From Flavobacterium piscisymbiosum (GTDB lineage: Bacteria > Bacteroidota > Bacteroidia > Flavobacteriales > Flavobacteriaceae), in NCBI RefSeq assembly GCF_020905295.1, contig NZ_JAJJMM010000001.1, positions 6,386,001-6,450,000 of the forward strand: 64,000 bases of DNA. The letters run 5' to 3'. Position 1 is the stretch's first letter. Every line of letters starts with the position of its first letter. Below the pieces are notes generated by a model. The model searched no databases and was not told the DNA's origin. It saw only the letters and a list, made by a program, of their open reading frames with translations. This document shows, piece after piece, positions 1 through 8,288 of this stretch. Both the position numbers and the translations under genes were made by a program.

Positions 1-1247
1 AAAAAGGCAAACAAAGAGATACAGGCCGCAATCGTTAAATACAAACCTACATAACTTACGCTATAAGTAGAGGCCAGCCAAATTGCGATCATAGGTGCAA
101 AAGCAGCACCAAGAATTCCTGCCATATTAAAAGTCAGCGACGCACCGGAATAACGCACATTTGTTGGAAACAACTCTGATAAAAAAGTTCCCAATGGCCC
201 ATAAGTAAAGCCCATTAAAGCCATTCCGATACAGGCAAAAGTAGTCACCAAAACAATATTTCCGGAACTTAAAAAGTACGAAAAGAAAAATCCGAAGATT
301 GCAATTGCCACTGTAGCTATAATAAGCATTTTACGTCGGCCAATTTTATCGGCAACTACAGCCGAAACCGGAATAAAAATGGCAAAAAACAATACCGAAA
401 ATAATTGTATTAATAATCCGTCTCTTTTCACAATTCCTAAATCTGAAGTTGCCCAACTCAACGTAAAAACAGTCATTAAATAAAAAACCAAGAAAGTTGT
501 AACAGCAGCAAAGGTTCCAAAAATCAATTGATTTTTATACGATTTTATAAGCGTTAAAAAAGGAACTTTTACTTCTTCCTGTTCTTTTTTAGAATTTTCG
601 AAAGAAGGAGTTTCAGTTATTTTTGTTCGAATGTAAAACCCAATTACTACCAAAAGTGAACTGGCAATAAACGGAATTCTCCATCCGTAATCCATAAAAT
701 CTTCATTGCTCATTGAGTCGGTCAAGAATAAGAAAGTTCCTCCTGAAAGCAATAATCCTATTGGAGCGCCCAATTGTGGAAACATTCCGTACCAGGCACG
801 TTTATTTGGCGGTGCATTTTCTATAGCCAATAAAACAGCTCCTCCCCACTCGCCTCCTAAACCTACACCTTGTCCAAATCGGCATAACATTAATAATAAT
901 GGAGCCGCAACACCAATACTGGCATAACTTGGTAAAAATCCAATGGTCACGGTCGAGATACCCATCGTTAATAAAGCAGCAACCAAAGTAAATTTACGAC
1001 CAATTTTATCACCGTAATGTCCAAAAAAAGCGGATCCTAGAGGACGTGATAAAAATGCTATTGAAAAAGTTGCTAAAGATTCCAGAGTCGCTATAGTCGA
1101 ATTCGAACCGGGGAAAAATAATTGCGGGAAGACCAATACTGCGGCATTGGCATAAATATAAAAATCAAAAAATTCAATTGTAGTTCCTATTAAAGAACCA
1201 AAAAGAACATGTTTTAGTGAGTTCTTCTTTTTCGGGTTAGTTTCCAT
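1..1247 (-). CDS. MFS transporter, metabolite:H+ symporter (MHS) family, truncated by window edge
   Basis: Read on the minus strand from an ATG at 1247, the frame stays open for 415 codons to the window edge, so the C-terminus is missing. The start reads METNPKKKNSLKHVLFGS, followed by GTTIEFFDFYIY and RPLGSAFFGHYGDKIGRK. These are the typical helix 1 and loop 2-3 signatures of the ShiA/ProP-like branch of the major facilitator superfamily. About ten hydrophobic segments are visible. The family imports small organic solutes (organic acids, osmolytes, shikimate) with protons across the inner membrane; the substrate cannot be read here. It is divergent from bshC across 269 bp in which I see no recognisable motif. 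Confidence 0.85.
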   Translation of the reverse strand, partial: METNPKKKNSLKHVLFGSLIGTTIEFFDFYIYANAAVLVFPQLFFPGSNSTIATLESLATFSIAFLSRPLGSAFFGHYGDKIGRKFTLVAALLTMGISTVTIGFLPSYASIGVAAPLLLMLCRFGQGVGLGGEWGGAVLLAIENAPPNKRAWYGMFPQLGAPIGLLLSGGTFLFLTDSMSNEDFMDYGWRIPFIASSLLVVIGFYIRTKITETPSFENSKKEQEEVKVPFLTLIKSYKNQLIFGTFAAVTTFLVFYLMTVFTLSWATSDLGIVKRDGLLIQLFSVLFFAIFIPVSAVVADKIGRRKMLIIATVAIAIFGFFFSYFLSSGNIVLVTTFACIGMALMGFTYGPLGTFLSELFPTNVRYSGASLTFNMAGILGAAFAPMIAIWLASTYSVSYVGLYLTIAACISLFAF

Positions 1248-1516
1248 GTAAAATAGATATATCTTTTTTAATTACAAAAATAGAATTTCGCTAGTAATAA
1301 TTCATCTTTAGAATAAATACTTTTAAATGATCACGTATTTTTAACAACTTTACCGAATTTTCATTTTATTTTATTCCAAAAATAACTCAACATTAAAAAC
1401 TTGATTACAGGAGCTTTAAAATAAAAATCAAAAATCAAATCATAAGCTATCGTTAAAACTGTTTTTCACTGCATATTTTCATTAAATTTACAGCTGTCAA
1501 AAATAAATTTAAAATT

Positions 1517-3106
1517 ATGCCAACCGACTGTATCAGCTATCAAACTTCAGGATATTTTTCTAAATTGATGCAAGATTATTTAGATCAAAAATCAGAATTA
1601 AAACCGCTGTACAACAATTTTCCTACTTTAGAAAACTTCGAAAAACAAATTGCCGAAAAAGCCGCAAACTTTGATAACAACAACCGAATCCCATTGGTTG
1701 AAACTTTAAAAAAGCAATACCACCACATCGAAATTTCTGATTCGACAAAACAAAACATCGAACTTTTAGGGCTTCAAAACACATATACCATTACCACTGG
1801 ACATCAGTTAAATTTATTTAGCGGTCCCTTGTATTTCTTATATAAAATCATTTCGACGATTAACCTTACCAAGGAATTAAAGCTAAAATATCCATCGAAT
1901 AATTTTGTTCCTGTCTATTGGATGGCGACCGAAGATCATGATTTTGAAGAGATCAACTATTTTAATTTTAAAGGAAAAAAATTCCGATGGAACAAAGAAA
2001 GTACAGGTCCTGTTGGAAGACTTTCTACGGAAGGTTTAGCTGAATTTTTCGAAATTTATTCTAAAGAATTAGGATCGAGCACTAATGCCAATGTTTTGAA
2101 AAAAGTTTTTGAAGAAGCTTATTTAAAACACGAAAACTTAGCCGATGCTACTCGTTTTCTAGCCAATAGTTTATTTGGCAATTATGGCTTGGTAATTTTA
2201 GATGCTGATGACGCCAATTTAAAACAAGCATTTATTCCGTACATCAAAGAAGAATTAGAACAACAAACTTCTTTCAAAGCGGTTCAGGAAACGATAGAAC
2301 AACTCAAGGATTATACTGTTCAGGTAAACCCTCGTGAGATAAATTTATTTTATATCGAAGATGATTTGCGTGAACGCATTATTTTCGAAAATGATAAATA
2401 CTTTGTCAACAACACCAGAATCTCATTTTCTAAAGATGAAATTTTAAACGTATTAGAAAGCAATCCCGAGAAATTTAGTCCAAATGTGATTATGCGTCCG
2501 TTGTATCAGGAAATTATTTTACCTAATTTGTGCTACATTGGCGGAGGCGGGGAAATTGCATATTGGCTGGAATTAAAATCATTTTTCGAAGCTGTAAAGA
2601 TTACTTTCCCAATGCTTTTGGTTCGTAATTCTGTTCTTTTATCAACAGAAAAACAAGCTAAAAAAGCAGACAAATTAAATCTTACCTGGGCAGATTTATT
2701 CACAAAACCCGAAAATTTAATCAACGCGATTACACATAAATTATCTGCTTTTCCGATTGATTTAACACCTCAAAAAGAAATATTAGAAAAACAATTTGAA
2801 TATCTTTATGAACTTGCACAGCAAACCGACAAATCATTTACGGGAGCTGTAAAAGCGCAGGAAGTAAAACAAAAGAAAGGATTAGACAATCTTGAAAAAA
2901 GATTATTAAAAGCTCAAAAACGGAAATTAGATCACGAATTGCAACGTGTAACAGATTTGCAATTCGAATTGTTTCCTAATCAAAGTTTACAGGAACGTCA
3001 TACTAATTTCTCAGAATTTTATCTGGAAAAAGGCGAACAGTTGATTCCGCTTTTAATTCAAAAATTAAAACCTTTAGAAAACAATTTTAATATAATTATG
3101 ATATAA
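1517..3106 (+). CDS. bshC: Bacillithiol biosynthesis cysteine-adding enzyme BshC
   Basis: This 529-residue protein has the usual length and sequence style of BshC: N-terminal MPTDCISYQTSGYFSKLMQDY, then TTGHQLNLFSGPLYFLYK and VYWMATEDHDFEEINYF, with a charged coiled coil near the end (about residues 445-490). BshC performs the last step of bacillithiol synthesis in the cytosol, joining cysteine to glucosaminyl-malate. The nucleotide-binding-like HxGH-type motif (TGHQLNLFSG, around residue 95) is visible. bshA and bshB are not in the window, which is common in Bacteroidota where the genes are scattered. The gene is monocistronic as far as can be seen and is followed by a palindromic repeat. 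Confidence 0.93.
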   Translation: MPTDCISYQTSGYFSKLMQDYLDQKSELKPLYNNFPTLENFEKQIAEKAANFDNNNRIPLVETLKKQYHHIEISDSTKQNIELLGLQNTYTITTGHQLNLFSGPLYFLYKIISTINLTKELKLKYPSNNFVPVYWMATEDHDFEEINYFNFKGKKFRWNKESTGPVGRLSTEGLAEFFEIYSKELGSSTNANVLKKVFEEAYLKHENLADATRFLANSLFGNYGLVILDADDANLKQAFIPYIKEELEQQTSFKAVQETIEQLKDYTVQVNPREINLFYIEDDLRERIIFENDKYFVNNTRISFSKDEILNVLESNPEKFSPNVIMRPLYQEIILPNLCYIGGGGEIAYWLELKSFFEAVKITFPMLLVRNSVLLSTEKQAKKADKLNLTWADLFTKPENLINAITHKLSAFPIDLTPQKEILEKQFEYLYELAQQTDKSFTGAVKAQEVKQKKGLDNLEKRLLKAQKRKLDHELQRVTDLQFELFPNQSLQERHTNFSEFYLEKGEQLIPLLIQKLKPLENNFNIIMI

Positions 3107-3109
3107 AAA

Positions 3110-3213
3110 AAGTTTGCCACGAATTACACAAATTTCCACGAATGTAAATACTCAAAGAAAAGCAATCTGCTTCTCTTTAAAATTCGCGCAAATTCGCGCA
3201 ATTAGTGGCAAAC
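3110..3213. repeat. CACGAATT-type imperfect palindrome (3' of bshC)
   Basis: GTTTGCCAC near 3112 is matched by GTGGCAAAC ending near 3213. Between these arms lie the half-related runs GAATTACACAAATTTCC and ATTCGCGCAAATTCGCGC, in opposite orientation. The whole forms a long imperfect stem-loop. Similar sequence occurs near 37580-37648, 58131-58314 and 61892-61950 of this window, so it is a dispersed intergenic family. Confidence 0.7.
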
Positions 3214-3327
3214 AAACAATAAAGTAATAATCCTCAGAAACAAATAACCACCTCTTCTGAAATTATTGCCTCTCTAAACCAAATAGTAACTTTTTTAAAA
3301 ACAAAAATTAACCTATTTACCAAAATT

Positions 3328-4599
3328 ATGACCAGAGAGCGCTTGATTTCATTGGATGTCTTTAGAGGACTCACTATTTTATTGATGACAATTGTAAACA
3401 ACCCCGGAGACTGGGGCAATGTTTATCCGCCATTATTACACGCCGAATGGCACGGCTGCACCCCAACCGATTTAGTTTTTCCGTTTTTTATTTTTATTAT
3501 GGGAGTTGCAGTTCCGCTTGCAATGCCGGATAAATTTTATGACGGCACAACTTTCAACAAAATCTTAGTTCGCTCGTTGCGAATGCTTTGTTTAGGAATT
3601 TTCTTTAACTTTTTTGGAAAAATCCAACTATTCGGACTTGAAGGGATTCCGCTTCTTATTGGCCGTCTTGCTATTACAATTGCCGTTGGCTATGCTTTGA
3701 TGGGGAGTTTCAGTTCAAAAATCAAAAACATTTTAGCCTTTTCGATTCTGTTTATCTATCTGTTTTTGGCTTACAGCGGTATCGAAGCTTACAGCGATAT
3801 AAGACTTCCCGGAGTTTTACAGCGTATAGCAATTGTATATTTTGTAGTTTCTCTTTTGTATTTAAAAACATCTCAAAAAACGCAAATCATAACCGGAATC
3901 GTTTTATTGTTAGGTTATTGGGCAATGCTGACCTTAATTCCTGTTCCCGGAATTGGCGAAGCAAATCTTGACAAAGGAACCAACTTAGCTTCCTGGCTTG
4001 ACAGTGTTTTACTAAAAGGCCATATGTATCGAGGAACCATAACCTGGGATCCCGAAGGAATTTTGAGCACGATCCCGTCAATCGTAAACGGAATTATCGG
4101 TTTATTAATCGGGCAACTTTTACAAACTGATATCATCAAAATCCAAAAAGCACAAAAAATGGGGATCATCGGTACGATACTTATCTTTTTTGGCTTAATA
4201 TGGGATATCATTTTCCCCATAAACAAATCACTTTGGACAAGCAGCTACGTTCTATATACTACAGGATTAGCAACAGTTTTTCTAACAATATTATACTACA
4301 CAATTGATATTGCTAACTATAAAAAAGGTTTCAAACCATTCTTAATTTGGGGCGTAAATCCCATGATTGTTTTCTTTAGCTCGCAAATTATTCCGCAGGC
4401 TTTGGTAATGATCGAGTTTCAAAACCCGCATAATCCTTCAGAAAAAATCAATCTCTTAAATTATTTATACACTTTCGGAATTGCACCATTTTTCAGTAAT
4501 CCTATGACCGCTTCATTAGCCGGAGCTTTGGTGTACGTTGGCATCTGGACGTTTATATTGTGGATATTCTACAAAAACAAATTGATTTTTAAAGTATAA
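3328..4599 (+). CDS. Membrane acyltransferase, heparan-alpha-glucosaminide N-acetyltransferase (HGSNAT/NagX)-like
   Basis: This is a 423-residue polytopic membrane protein with about ten hydrophobic segments. The N-terminal signature RLISLDVFRGLTILLMTIVN, then a His in HAEWHGCTPTDLVFPFFIF, and FFIMGVAVPLA are typical of the DUF1624/DUF5009 acyltransferase group. This group contains human HGSNAT and bacterial NagX-like proteins. Family members are thought to move acetyl groups across the membrane onto amino sugars; the substrate here is unknown. The short loop after helix 1 carries the His expected to be catalytic. A second member of the same superfamily lies at 18538-19728. ndk follows after 244 bp with its own promoter, so co-transcription is unlikely. 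Confidence 0.82.
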   Translation: MTRERLISLDVFRGLTILLMTIVNNPGDWGNVYPPLLHAEWHGCTPTDLVFPFFIFIMGVAVPLAMPDKFYDGTTFNKILVRSLRMLCLGIFFNFFGKIQLFGLEGIPLLIGRLAITIAVGYALMGSFSSKIKNILAFSILFIYLFLAYSGIEAYSDIRLPGVLQRIAIVYFVVSLLYLKTSQKTQIITGIVLLLGYWAMLTLIPVPGIGEANLDKGTNLASWLDSVLLKGHMYRGTITWDPEGILSTIPSIVNGIIGLLIGQLLQTDIIKIQKAQKMGIIGTILIFFGLIWDIIFPINKSLWTSSYVLYTTGLATVFLTILYYTIDIANYKKGFKPFLIWGVNPMIVFFSSQIIPQALVMIEFQNPHNPSEKINLLNYLYTFGIAPFFSNPMTASLAGALVYVGIWTFILWIFYKNKLIFKV

Positions 4600-4812
4600 A
4601 ATTATCTCACCATTTAAGTAATATAAGATATTATAAGCAGAGTCTGCACAATATCCCTACTTTCTATAATTATCAACTTTGCATTAAATTCATAGCATGA
4701 CATCATCCTATTTAAATGAACTTACATAACTTATATGGTTTAAAAATAATCAAAACATCATTCTACCCTGTTTTAATTACGAATTAATTAAAATCAATTC
4801 ATAAAAAAAGTA

Positions 4813-4820
4813 TACTTTTG
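4813..4820 (+). promoter_or_regulatory. Promoter -7 box of ndk
   Basis: TACTTTTG matches the Bacteroidota -7 consensus TAnnTTTG and lies 23 bp before the ndk start codon. No convincing -33 TTG is present at the usual spacing. Confidence 0.6.
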
Positions 4821-4843
4821 CACAAAATTTAATAAAATATAAA

Positions 4844-5263
4844 ATGGCAACTAATAGAACTTTTACAATGATTAAGCCAGATGCAGTTCAAAACGGACAC
4901 ATCGGTAATATCTTAGCAATGATTACTAACGGAGGTTTCAAAATCGTTTCATTAAAACTAACTCAACTAACTGTAGCTGATGCCAAAGCATTTTACGCAG
5001 TTCACGCAGAAAGACCTTTCTACGGAGAATTAGTTGAATTCATGTCTCGCGGACCAATTGTTGCTGCAATTTTAGAAAAAGATAATGCAGTAGAAGATTT
5101 CAGAACTTTAATTGGAGCTACAAATCCTGCTGAAGCTGCTGAAGGAACTATTCGTAAAGCATACGCAACTTCTATTGGAGAAAATGCAGTTCACGGTTCT
5201 GATAGCGACGAAAATGCTGCTATTGAAGGTGCATTTCATTTTGCTGGAAGAGAGCAATTCTAA
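4844..5263 (+). CDS. ndk: Nucleoside diphosphate kinase
   Basis: This 139-residue protein has the full NDK layout: [16 protein letters not shown] at the N-terminus and the catalytic histidine at residue 117 within [11 protein letters not shown]. It transfers the gamma phosphate from ATP to NDPs through a phosphohistidine, keeping NTP and dNTP pools balanced in the cytosol. Length matches the family. It is preceded by a clear TAnnTTTG promoter and followed by a strong rho-independent terminator at 5306-5342, so it is a single-gene unit. Confidence 0.97.
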   Translation: MATNRTFTMIKPDAVQNGHIGNILAMITNGGFKIVSLKLTQLTVADAKAFYAVHAERPFYGELVEFMSRGPIVAAILEKDNAVEDFRTLIGATNPAEAAEGTIRKAYATSIGENAVHGSDSDENAAIEGAFHFAGREQF

Positions 5264-5267
5264 TATA

Positions 5268-5300
5268 AGTTTACAGTCACAGTTATCAGTGACAGTTTAC
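5268..5300. repeat. ACTGAAAACTG/TTTACAGTCACAG family fragment
   Basis: GTTTACAGTCACAG followed closely by GTGACAGTTTAC forms a short inverted pair directly after ndk. The same wording (TTTACAG...CAGTCACAGTTTT) recurs at 31904-32095, so I place it in the same dispersed family as the repeats around the 25181 gene. Confidence 0.45.
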
Positions 5301-5305
5301 AATAC

Positions 5306-5342
5306 AAAAAAACCTGTTTCAAATCTGAAACAGGTTTTTTTT
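5306..5342 (+). terminator. Rho-independent terminator of ndk
   Basis: AACCTGTTTC, a short AAAT loop and the complementary GAAACAGGTT are followed by a T run. A-rich sequence on the left lets it also serve the convergent gene ending at 5348. Confidence 0.85.
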
Positions 5343-5347
5343 ATTTC

Positions 5348-5821
5348 TTATTTAAAGAGCAAATAACTTTCTCTTTTAAAAGTACTTTCTATCTCGCCTA
5401 AATCAATCAAATTCTCTTTCAAATTTGCCTTTAAGTTCTCAAAATTACTATGATAAAAACTTGAAATACTTCCTACTCTTTTTCCTTTTTCAAGAATAAA
5501 AATCGTTTCAGAAACCCCAAGTTTTCCTGACTCAAACATTGTTATAAAACCATCTAATATATTGAAATCATAAATTTTAGATTTTCCGATTCCAAAATAG
5601 CGCTTTACTTTTATAGTCTTTTTATCGAATGATACTTTATGTGCTCTGGTTCTAAAAACCGTTAACCAAAAACACACAATAAATAACAAAAATACAATAG
5701 GCAAAGTCATACCGGCATTAGGAGATGTAACACAGAGATAAACTAACAATAGCGGCAAAATTGTTATATAAGAAGTTATAAAAATGGGTAAAATTTTAAA
5801 CTTAGAATTCACAACCATCAT
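5348..5821 (-). CDS. Small membrane protein with PH-like cytosolic part, unknown function
   Basis: I do not recognise a named family. The 157-residue protein has two adjacent hydrophobic helices (about residues 9-30 and 38-57) followed by a soluble region of about 95 residues. That region alternates short hydrophobic and charged stretches (KVSFDKKTIKVKRYFG), as in bacterial PH-like domains fused to two helices. It is convergent with ndk and shares its terminator. It could be a membrane-anchored scaffold; nothing in the sequence identifies a partner. Confidence 0.6.
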   Translation of the reverse strand: MMVVNSKFKILPIFITSYITILPLLLVYLCVTSPNAGMTLPIVFLLFIVCFWLTVFRTRAHKVSFDKKTIKVKRYFGIGKSKIYDFNILDGFITMFESGKLGVSETIFILEKGKRVGSISSFYHSNFENLKANLKENLIDLGEIESTFKRESYLLFK

Positions 5822-5843
5822 AATTTAAACTTTCAATTAAAAA

Positions 5844-6137
5844 TTATCTCAAAACCACATCTTTCACCACTTCACGACCTAACTCTTCGTTAATCATCTT
5901 CACGATTTTAGTTTTTCCGTGGCTTAATTCTTCTCTCAACACTGCCGATGCCAGTTCTACATACAAAGTACTTCCCTTCAGCACAACATTTCTTGTATAT
6001 GTATTTACACCATTCCCCATCAACTGTCTCCACGCCTCTTTTACATCAATCTGATCCATTCCCGGACCTAATTTATTCACCTGGATAATCTGTTGTAAAA
6101 CAGCCCCAATTGTCTGATTATTTAGTCTTTTTGCCAT
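5844..6137 (-). CDS. DUF721 (DciA-like) protein
   Basis: This 97-residue basic protein has the DUF721 pattern: an N-terminal helix with AVLQQIIQVNKLGPGMDQIDVKEAW, then WRQLMG, and a C-terminal KH-like fold (VVLKGSTLYVELASAVLREELS). DUF721 includes DciA, the replicative helicase-loading factor of bacteria lacking DnaC. The Bacteroidota versions are short and have not been tested for that role, so the helicase link is inference. Its start overlaps the 3' end of the upstream lipoprotein gene by 20 bp, so the two are almost certainly co-transcribed. Confidence 0.8.
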   Translation of the reverse strand: MAKRLNNQTIGAVLQQIIQVNKLGPGMDQIDVKEAWRQLMGNGVNTYTRNVVLKGSTLYVELASAVLREELSHGKTKIVKMINEELGREVVKDVVLR

Positions 6138-6558
6138 CGTCTAATAAATTTACCGGTCCTGCTTTTTTATAATGATATTCTTTTTTCTCCTTATTTTTCA
6201 CCACCAACTTCTCATCCGAAACCGAAATCAATTCCTCACTCCATTTGGCATAATCTGTTTTATAATCCAGAAAAACCTGATCCCCTTTAAATCGAACTGA
6301 AACATTTTCAAAAGAATCACTTGTCAAAAAAGTTCCGTCAAACTGTGGCATAACTTTCTTTCGGATTCCTTTATTATTTTTAATATCAAAATAATCAAAA
6401 CTTTCATTCATTCCGTAATCCTTCTCCTCACCCTTATCAAAAACTACTTTTTCAATTTCCCAATAACCGTTTAATTTTGCAATATCTTCCGGCTTAATCT
6501 CCTGTTTACAGCTCACAAACAAAACCGATAAAACCAAAATTATAAAAGCGTTTTTCAT
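6118..6558 (-). CDS. Lipocalin-like lipoprotein, unknown function
   Basis: A signal peptide with lipobox (VLSVLFVSCKQE, Cys at residue 17) is followed by about 125 residues rich in beta strands, opening with LNGYWEIEKVVFDKGEEKDY. This opening resembles the lipocalin-like lipoproteins common in flavobacteria. It should be anchored in the periplasm-facing side of a membrane. It overlaps DUF721 by 20 bp in another frame, a tight coupling between an envelope lipoprotein and a DNA-replication-type protein. Confidence 0.65.
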   Translation of the reverse strand: MKNAFIILVLSVLFVSCKQEIKPEDIAKLNGYWEIEKVVFDKGEEKDYGMNESFDYFDIKNNKGIRKKVMPQFDGTFLTSDSFENVSVRFKGDQVFLDYKTDYAKWSEELISVSDEKLVVKNKEKKEYHYKKAGPVNLLDDGKKTK

Positions 6559-6596
6559 ACTATAATTTATTAAAATTCAATAATTACTGCTACGAA

Positions 6597-6720
6597 CATC
6601 CTGAAGCTTGATAAGAAAAATCAGGAGCTATTTCCTGCTGTCCGCTATATCTTTTTCTGTCCGCCGCCGCGGACAGAAAAAGGATGCCGCTCCCATCAGG
6701 GCTAGGACATCCTTTTCCAA
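6597..6720 (+). repeat. Structured intergenic repeat, family R1, copy a
   Basis: The order of blocks is AGGAGCTATTTCCTGCTGTC, CGCTATATC, a palindrome (TTTTTCTGTCCG ... CGGACAGAAAAA), AGGATGCCGCTCCCATCAGG and GCTAGGACATCC. Copies with the same flanks but a different central stem are at 37421-37540 (plus), 9311-9420 and 11585-11762 (both minus). Flanks are conserved while the stem changes in a pairing-preserving way, so the structure is probably what is maintained. It sits between two divergent lipoprotein genes. The following 6721-6965 is plain A+T-rich DNA in which I see nothing further. Confidence 0.75.
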
Positions 6721-6965
6721 AAGAAATTCTGTGATACAAAGTTAACTTTATAAAATTCAAATAAAATTTTTATCTCTTAATTTTTATAAGATTCACAATA
6801 ATAAAAAACAATAAAACATCCTTAACAAAAAACTTATTCTAGCTAAAATTTGACTTATAAAGGCTATAGAAAATTTTAATATATCGCATTTTTACATTCA
6901 AAATATTTCAACTTTTCCATCAAAATACTTATTCTCAGATATTCTGCCAGCCACACAATAACCAA

Positions 6966-7472
6966 ATGAAGAAAACATTACTATTTATTATTATAATTTT
7001 ACTTTCCTGTACAAATAAAAAAAGCAACAAAAAAGAACCTATAATTCCGGACAATAGTCTCATTAAAAATACAGGAGAAAAAAAAGAAAAAGAAATAATA
7101 GATTCTGTCAAACACAACTTTTTAGACACACAAAAAACTAAAAACTCACCAGTCAAAATTCTCTCGGCCAAATTGCTTAAAAATCAATATTCTGATCATA
7201 AAGATATTCAGCTAACATACAAAAACACAACACAAAAAAATATTAAAGCTATTAAGTTTGAATGGTATTGCGAAAATGTGTTTGACAAACCTGCAAGTGG
7301 ACAATTTTTCTTTGTAAAGGGAATATCACGAGGACACACCGATATTTTACTAAGATCAAAAAAAGCAGAATCTAAAATATGGGAAGATTTTTCAACAGAT
7401 GCCTACACCATTATAGCAGCAAGAGCCTACTATGTTGCATTTGCTGACGGAACAAAATGGGAACTTAAATAA
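6966..7472 (+). CDS. Lipoprotein, unknown function
   Basis: MKKTLLFIIIILLSCTNKK is a lipoprotein signal with Cys at residue 15, followed by a Lys/Glu-rich linker of about 55 residues. A compact C-terminal domain (about residues 60-168) follows, with LTYKNTTQKNIKAIKFEWY and CENVF. The pattern is that of an immunoglobulin-like (FxLYD-type) domain found in small envelope proteins. The role is unknown. Codon use is as A-rich as the surroundings. It is convergent with the protease gene at 7486, only 13 bp away, with no obvious terminator between them. Confidence 0.6.
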   Translation: MKKTLLFIIIILLSCTNKKSNKKEPIIPDNSLIKNTGEKKEKEIIDSVKHNFLDTQKTKNSPVKILSAKLLKNQYSDHKDIQLTYKNTTQKNIKAIKFEWYCENVFDKPASGQFFFVKGISRGHTDILLRSKKAESKIWEDFSTDAYTIIAARAYYVAFADGTKWELK

Positions 7473-7485
7473 AAATGGCTTTTAT

Positions 7486-8088
7486 TTAGATTAAATTCCA
7501 GCCCTTTTTTATCAAAAAACTTTTGCAGTTTTCACAGAAATCTTTCTCTTCATCGAGATGATTTCCACCTTCAGCATCTCTCATCAGACAAGTTTTTGTT
7601 TTACAATGAGGCAATCCTTCGGTATGACCCAATTCATGCAAAATGACTTTATAAAATTGATGATTTCTATTTTTCCTTGCCATTCTAAAATCTGAAACTA
7701 CACAGGATTTACCAGGTCGATAACCCAGTCCCATTACACCCCAATCTTTAACTCCTTTATATGTTGTACTAATATCATGATTTGATAATCCAACAATTAA
7801 AGAATCTTTGCCAATATTATCTCTAAGACTTTTTATAATACTATCAGCGCGATACCTGCTCCTGGGTTTATAATATGAATTTTCAGGAAAGGAAATATTT
7901 GACCTTAAAACTACATTTGGGTTTATAGTTTTAATTTCCGCAAACACCATTTGGGATTGCTCTGTTTTAAAATCACCTAAAGGCTGTATAACAATTACTT
8001 TTTGGATTTTGACACTGCTTTCAGTTTTCTCATTTTTACAAGAAAGCACAAGAAAAAGAAAAACAAGAAAATAGTATTTCATAATCAA
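7486..8088 (-). CDS. Exported archaemetzincin-like zinc protease (lipoprotein)
   Basis: The 200-residue protein carries the full archaemetzincin metal signature. HELGHTEGLPHC gives zinc ligands H151, H155 and H161 and catalytic E152. It is followed by C162, C167 with the Met-turn CLM, and CENC (C185, C188), which would hold a second zinc. Archaemetzincins are metalloproteases known from archaea and vertebrates and patchily in bacteria. Here the protein begins with a lipoprotein signal (FLVLSC, Cys17), so it should act outside the cytoplasm. Substrate is unknown. It lies downstream of ftsY and a small membrane protein gene, both on the same strand. Confidence 0.85.
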   Translation of the reverse strand: MIMKYYFLVFLFLVLSCKNEKTESSVKIQKVIVIQPLGDFKTEQSQMVFAEIKTINPNVVLRSNISFPENSYYKPRSRYRADSIIKSLRDNIGKDSLIVGLSNHDISTTYKGVKDWGVMGLGYRPGKSCVVSDFRMARKNRNHQFYKVILHELGHTEGLPHCKTKTCLMRDAEGGNHLDEEKDFCENCKSFLIKKGWNLI

Positions 8089-8102
8089 ACTACAGCAATA
8101 AA

Positions 8103-8282
8103 TTATTGTTTAGTACGAAGTCTTTTACGAACTCCCATAAAGAAGAAAGCTATTCCTAAAACCAATAAAATGTAGTAAAAAGAAAGACTATTATCTCTCA
8201 AAACACTCGCCAAGACAAAACAAACAACGCTGGCGAAATAAAAAACAACTGCCGATATATTATTAAAAGAAGAAAAACTCAT
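8103..8282 (-). CDS. Small two-helix membrane protein (59 aa)
   Basis: On the minus strand an ATG at 8282 opens 59 codons: MSFSSFNNISAVVFYFASVV, a short polar turn (LRDNS), a second hydrophobic helix (YYILLVLGIAFFFMG) and a basic tail VRKRLRTKQ. This is a helical hairpin with positive-inside topology. It starts 7 bp after the ftsY stop on the same strand and is therefore likely translated from the ftsY transcript. I know small membrane proteins at this position in related flavobacteria, but not their function. Confidence 0.75.
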   Translation of the reverse strand: MSFSSFNNISAVVFYFASVVCFVLASVLRDNSLSFYYILLVLGIAFFFMGVRKRLRTKQ

Positions 8283-8288
8283 TATAAA

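Noticed and set aside
706..927. Plus-strand open frame of 73 codons
   Set aside because: It lies wholly inside the minus-strand MFS transporter, which has clear family motifs; the plus-strand frame has no homology-like features.
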